64,000 nt of DNA from a bacterium (GTDB lineage: Bacteria > UBP4 > UBA4092 > JAOAEQ01). A model generated the notes under the pieces. The model was not told the DNA's origin and did not search any database. It saw only the letters and a list, made by a program, of their open reading frames with translations. Location: the NCBI GenBank assembly GCA_026416715.1, contig JAOAEQ010000002.1, positions 1-64,000 on the forward strand. Direction: 5' to 3'. Shown piece by piece: positions 61,009 to 64,000 of this stretch (position 1 is the stretch's first letter; each line of letters begins with the position of its first letter). Position numbers and translations under genes: made by a program.

Positions 61009-62133
61009 CTATATATTTTTCCCATTAAATTTCTGGTTGATTTTTCTCGTTATCAATAACAGGAAAAAATTGATGATACCGGATAAGAGAACAACCGACC
61101 GCGCGAGATCCCATTCCTTAATCATAAATGCGATTGCCATCGAAATGAGCAGAACGAGTAACGATGCTTTTGCGATAGCCAAAAATTCATGAAATTCTGC
61201 ACCGACTTTATGTTTCTGATATAATCCATACCAAGCACTAATGATAATCCAGAGCCCAATGATTAATGGTAATGCGTAGAGATAATAGATGAATGGATTG
61301 AGATGTTTGCCGAACAGTTCCGCTAAATATTCTCGAATCCAATATGCTGAAATCCAGGAAATAGCTACGGAAAGAATATCAACCAGAACTAACATTAGAA
61401 CATGCATAATAAATACCATATTTCCAACGAGATATCGGCGCCACATCCGTCGCGGTTCGAGATATAACCGATATAACCATTCTAACCCAGATTGTCGCAT
61501 CCACCGCGGAGCACGCGGGGTTTTCAGTGCATAATATTCCAATAATGCACCAACCCCCCAAGCGACCGGAACATTCAATTCCCGATAATGTTTCGCTAGC
61601 CATTTCTCCTGACGTGGCACCCCGAATCCGACTAGTAAAATATCCGGTTGTTTATTTTTTATATCAGCTATGATACTCTGTTCTTCCGATTCTGTAAAGT
61701 AGCCGTGATAGGTTCCGACTATCTTAAGATTCGGAAACTGTTTTTTTAATTGCTGTGCTGCAGCTTCAGCTACGCCAGGTTCTGACCCGAGAAAATAGAG
61801 TTTATATTGTTTCAATTCACAGAGCTTACATAAATCGGGTAAAAAATCACCTGCATTAACTCGTTCTGGTAATGGGTCATTCGTTAAATGAGAAACCCAA
61901 ACTAATGCCATTCCATCTGCATAGCAGATATCAGAATTTAATATTATTTGTCGATATTCTTCATCGGTGAAGGTTCGATTAACACAATGCGCGTTCAGAT
62001 ACGATATCAAGTGTGGTTTTCTCGAGGCGATAAACTCTTCTAATTTTTGCAGAACTTCCTGGGTAGTAATTTTATCGATATTCAAATCGAATAAATGACA
62101 AACAGAACGCATAGAATGAAATTCCCAATCCAA
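61009..62133 (-). CDS. WecG/TagA/CpsF glycosyltransferase fused to a four-helix membrane domain
   Basis: This 374-residue protein has a complete TagA-type domain at about 10-235: HLISYLNAHCVNRTFTDEEYRQIILNSDICYADGMALVW, LGSEPGVAEAAAQQLKKQFPNLKIVGTYHGYF, LLVGFGVPRQEKWL and the closing RAPRWMRQSGLEWLYRLYLEPRRMWRRY. From 245 to 362 there are four hydrophobic helices, with text (YALPLIIGLWIIISAWYGLYQK, FLAIAKASLLVLLISMAIAFMIKEWDLARSVVLLSGII) resembling the N-terminal membrane part of polyprenyl-phosphate sugar-1-phosphate transferases. Ordinary TagA proteins stop at about 250 residues. It probably adds an N-acetylhexosamine-type sugar to lipid-linked intermediates while membrane-anchored. Confidence 0.82.
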   Translation of the reverse strand: MDWEFHSMRSVCHLFDLNIDKITTQEVLQKLEEFIASRKPHLISYLNAHCVNRTFTDEEYRQIILNSDICYADGMALVWVSHLTNDPLPERVNAGDFLPDLCKLCELKQYKLYFLGSEPGVAEAAAQQLKKQFPNLKIVGTYHGYFTESEEQSIIADIKNKQPDILLVGFGVPRQEKWLAKHYRELNVPVAWGVGALLEYYALKTPRAPRWMRQSGLEWLYRLYLEPRRMWRRYLVGNMVFIMHVLMLVLVDILSVAISWISAYWIREYLAELFGKHLNPFIYYLYALPLIIGLWIIISAWYGLYQKHKVGAEFHEFLAIAKASLLVLLISMAIAFMIKEWDLARSVVLLSGIINFFLLLITRKINQKFNGKNI

Positions 62134-62167
62134 CCGTCAAAAAAATACTGTATGCAATGCAATTAAC

Positions 62168-63067
62168 TCATTTACCCTGTTTACCGAAGTAACTTTTAAT
62201 ATCGAGATAACAGGAATATATCCCTAAAGCTAAATCTAACAATAATAATGAACTTATTCCGCTTCTTTTGGTATCGCGATAACAGTAAACGAGTCCACGA
62301 GCGATATTCCTACCTAAACTACGAATTAACTTTCTCCCGGTTACAGGCGGGTCTAAATCTACTGCGGTCCATCGCCATCGTGTATATAGAATAGACCGAA
62401 TTGAATCATCCCGCAAATGGGTTACTTTAGCGCGAGGGTCATAAATCAATGAATAGCCGTGTTGATAGAGACGTTGCGATAAATCTAAATCTTCATAATT
62501 CGTCCGATAATTTTCTCGATATCCATTGACCGCAAGTAACGCGGTTCTCCGATAAACACTGTTGCTCCCATACAACCATTTTGGATTATGAATACGGGCG
62601 TCACCCCAATGCTGGGACATATGCGCAATTCGCCACCGGTTCGCAATCCCATGGGTATTCAATTCAACGAGTTTTCCTCCCACTCCAGCAAGTTTTGCGG
62701 AGACAGACGAAGAATTGACAGTATTTGATATAGGTTCGTTAGTAAAGTTTTGCATAAGCGCTGCTAGCCAATCTGGTTCAGCAACACAATCCGCATCTAG
62801 ATTTGCGATATATTCCGAGTCGAGATTCTGCCAAGCAGTGTTGCGTGCGGCAGCAAGTCCGCGATTCACTTTATGCCGGATTAGCTTAACCTGCGGGAAT
62901 TGTGCAACGATATCAATAGTATTATCCGTTGACCCATCGTCAACCACTAAAATAGTTTTAATCGAATAAGTTTGCTGCAGAATACTCTGAAGACACCGTT
63001 CAATATATTTTTCTGCATTATAACAAGGGATGTATAGAGAAACGTCCACAACAGTACTCAATACCAA
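62168..63067 (-). CDS. Glycosyltransferase family 2
   Basis: This 299-residue protein has a GT-A fold: VDVSLYIPCYNAEKYIERCLQSILQQTY, VVDDGSTDNT (nucleotide-sugar-binding Asp), RGLAAARNTAWQNLDSEYIANLDADCVAEP (the DxD-equivalent metal site) and YRENYRTNYEDLDLSQRLYQHGYSL (the catalytic-base region). The C-terminal SIRSILYTRWRWTAVDLDPP is a common ending in rhamnosyl- or N-acetylhexosaminyltransferases of O-antigen clusters. It transfers a sugar to a growing surface glycan in the cytoplasm. Three bases separate it from the upstream GT4 gene. Confidence 0.85.
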   Translation of the reverse strand: MVLSTVVDVSLYIPCYNAEKYIERCLQSILQQTYSIKTILVVDDGSTDNTIDIVAQFPQVKLIRHKVNRGLAAARNTAWQNLDSEYIANLDADCVAEPDWLAALMQNFTNEPISNTVNSSSVSAKLAGVGGKLVELNTHGIANRWRIAHMSQHWGDARIHNPKWLYGSNSVYRRTALLAVNGYRENYRTNYEDLDLSQRLYQHGYSLIYDPRAKVTHLRDDSIRSILYTRWRWTAVDLDPPVTGRKLIRSLGRNIARGLVYCYRDTKRSGISSLLLLDLALGIYSCYLDIKSYFGKQGK

Positions 63068-63070
63068 GTA

Positions 63071-64000
63071 CTAAGTACTAAATTGGTTCGTACTTTGTCC
63101 TTCGTATTTTTTCCTTCCCAGTTCGTATGCGGATAAAAAAGTGTTAGCGATTTTTGTCCAATTATAGATTTGTTCTGCGCGTAACCGCGCTTGTTTCCCT
63201 AATTCTGCCATCGTATCAGGATTATTCAATAGTTCAATGATTCCCCCAGATAAAGCTTTAACATCATTAGGATTAACTAATATTCCAGCATTACCTAGCA
63301 TGTTCGGAATATCTCCTACCCGACTGGCAACAATCGGCTTTCCCATCGCAAGATATTCCGCAATTTTTAAAGGACTTTTCCCGTGGGTAATCTCGTTATC
63401 TTCAAAACACGCTACAGCAATATCCGCAGCAGCGATATATTCCGGGATTGCTTCCTGATGAACATAATCAGTAAAAATCATATGGGGGGTGATCTGCAAT
63501 TTCTCAGCCAATTGCTTTAATTGTGGAAGTTTATCTCCACCGCCAACAATAAGAAATTGCGTGGTAGGGAATTTCTCGAGAACAAGCGGTGCAGCATGCA
63601 CCAATTGGTCAGCATAAGTTCCTAAATCCATTTGACCATGATAGATGATTACAGGTGAACCTAAGTTATATTTTTGTTTTATTCTTGAGCCATCAACTTC
63701 GGGATTAAATAGTGTGATATCCGCACCGACCGGCGCAGCGAAGATTCTATCCGATTTGATGCCATAGCGAACCGCTAGATTCCGAATCATCTCCGTTGAA
63801 ACGGTTATCGTATCAACCAGTTTCGGAATCAGCCATTCATATATGATTAAAGCGAATTTGACTAACTTCGATTGACTCCAGTCCGTAGCAAGCGCTGACT
63901 CGCGGTCATCCCAGTCATAATGAACTGGTTTATCGTAGAGATATGCTGCGAATAGTGCGGGTAATGCCGCATCAGGAAAGCATTTTTGGAAATGAATTAT
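63071..64000 (-). CDS. Glycosyltransferase family 4, 5' end outside window
   Basis: The frame is open without a stop from 63071 to the last base of the window, so 309 residues are seen and the start is missing; an internal ATG at 63788 is not the true start. The upstream text (YDKPVHYDWDDRESAL, IYEWLIPKLVDTITVSTEM) is the end of a GT-B N-terminal domain. The C-terminal domain has PVGADITLFNP, SPVIIYHGQMDLGTYADQLVHAAPLVLEK, LIVGGGDKLPQL and the EITHGKSPLKIAEYLAMGKPIVAS nucleotide-sugar-binding region. It probably transfers a hexose or heptose in the same surface-glycan pathway as the two genes below it. Confidence 0.87.
   Translation of the reverse strand: MIHFQKCFPDAALPALFAAYLYDKPVHYDWDDRESALATDWSQSKLVKFALIIYEWLIPKLVDTITVSTEMIRNLAVRYGIKSDRIFAAPVGADITLFNPEVDGSRIKQKYNLGSPVIIYHGQMDLGTYADQLVHAAPLVLEKFPTTQFLIVGGGDKLPQLKQLAEKLQITPHMIFTDYVHQEAIPEYIAAADIAVACFEDNEITHGKSPLKIAEYLAMGKPIVASRVGDIPNMLGNAGILVNPNDVKALSGGIIELLNNPDTMAELGKQARLRAEQIYNWTKIANTFLSAYELGRKKYEGQSTNQFST

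Overview
The window is AT-rich, densely coding bacterial DNA, probably from an uncultivated Gram-negative lineage. The type IV-style prepilin, the secreted GH123-like/CBM9, DUF4855 and beta-helix proteins, the many Gfo/Idh/MocA oxidoreductases and a bacterial microcompartment (BMC) vertex protein together recall polysaccharide-degrading candidate phyla such as Sumerlaeota, Hydrogenedentota, Armatimonadota and relatives. Sequence reading alone cannot place it. No rRNA, convincing tRNA, CRISPR array or insertion sequence was found.

Region 1 (1-10.3 kb, minus strand) encodes extracellular proteins: a truncated secreted protein with an Ig-like module, a GH123-like hydrolase with a CBM9-like tail, a GH43/GH32-like propeller protein co-transcribed with a prepilin and a 67-residue protein, and a 1,091-residue beta-helix protein. 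Hairpin terminators separate the units.

Region 2 (11-18.9 kb, plus strand) is a carbohydrate-processing cluster: a family-1 solute-binding lipoprotein, an FAD oxidoreductase, three Gfo/Idh/MocA dehydrogenases, a VOC protein, an SDR epimerase and the decayed remnant of a sugar-phosphate isomerase. Region 3 (19.1-39.6 kb, minus strand) is one long co-directional cluster facing it. It holds a nucleotide-sugar set (UDP-sugar dehydrogenase, nucleotidyltransferase, galactokinase-like GHMP kinase, DegT aminotransferase), an NAGPA-type phosphodiester glycosidase, an SSS symporter, a secreted DUF4855/discoidin protein, a complete Opp-type ABC importer and a fourth Gfo/Idh/MocA enzyme. Region 4 (39.8-43.9 kb) has a secreted propeller protein with its own sigma-70-type promoter and a cytoplasmic hydrolase with a glycosidase-like fold.

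Region 5 (44-61 kb) is the most notable part. An RpiB-like isomerase lacking the usual catalytic Cys, MTA phosphorylase, a deoxyribose-phosphate aldolase with an N-terminal helix plus four-Cys extension, Hpt, a BMC pentamer shell protein, a soluble histidine kinase, MtnA, a purine nucleoside phosphorylase and phosphopentomutase form a near-complete route from purine nucleosides and methylthioadenosine to sugar phosphates and aldehydes. A divergently transcribed response-regulator/GGDEF gene may be the kinase partner. This resembles the sugar-phosphate-utilizing (SPU) BMC type, but it is scattered among housekeeping genes and has no hexameric shell genes in view. Pgk, an RluD-type synthase, Hsp20 and a small lipoprotein are interspersed. 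Region 6 (61-64 kb, minus strand) encodes surface-glycan glycosyltransferases, including a TagA-type enzyme fused to a four-helix membrane domain; the last gene runs off the window.

Intergenic DNA is rich in palindromes, including a 20-bp perfect stem, chains of GC-rich hairpins and a possible repeat pair. These look like dispersed repeats.
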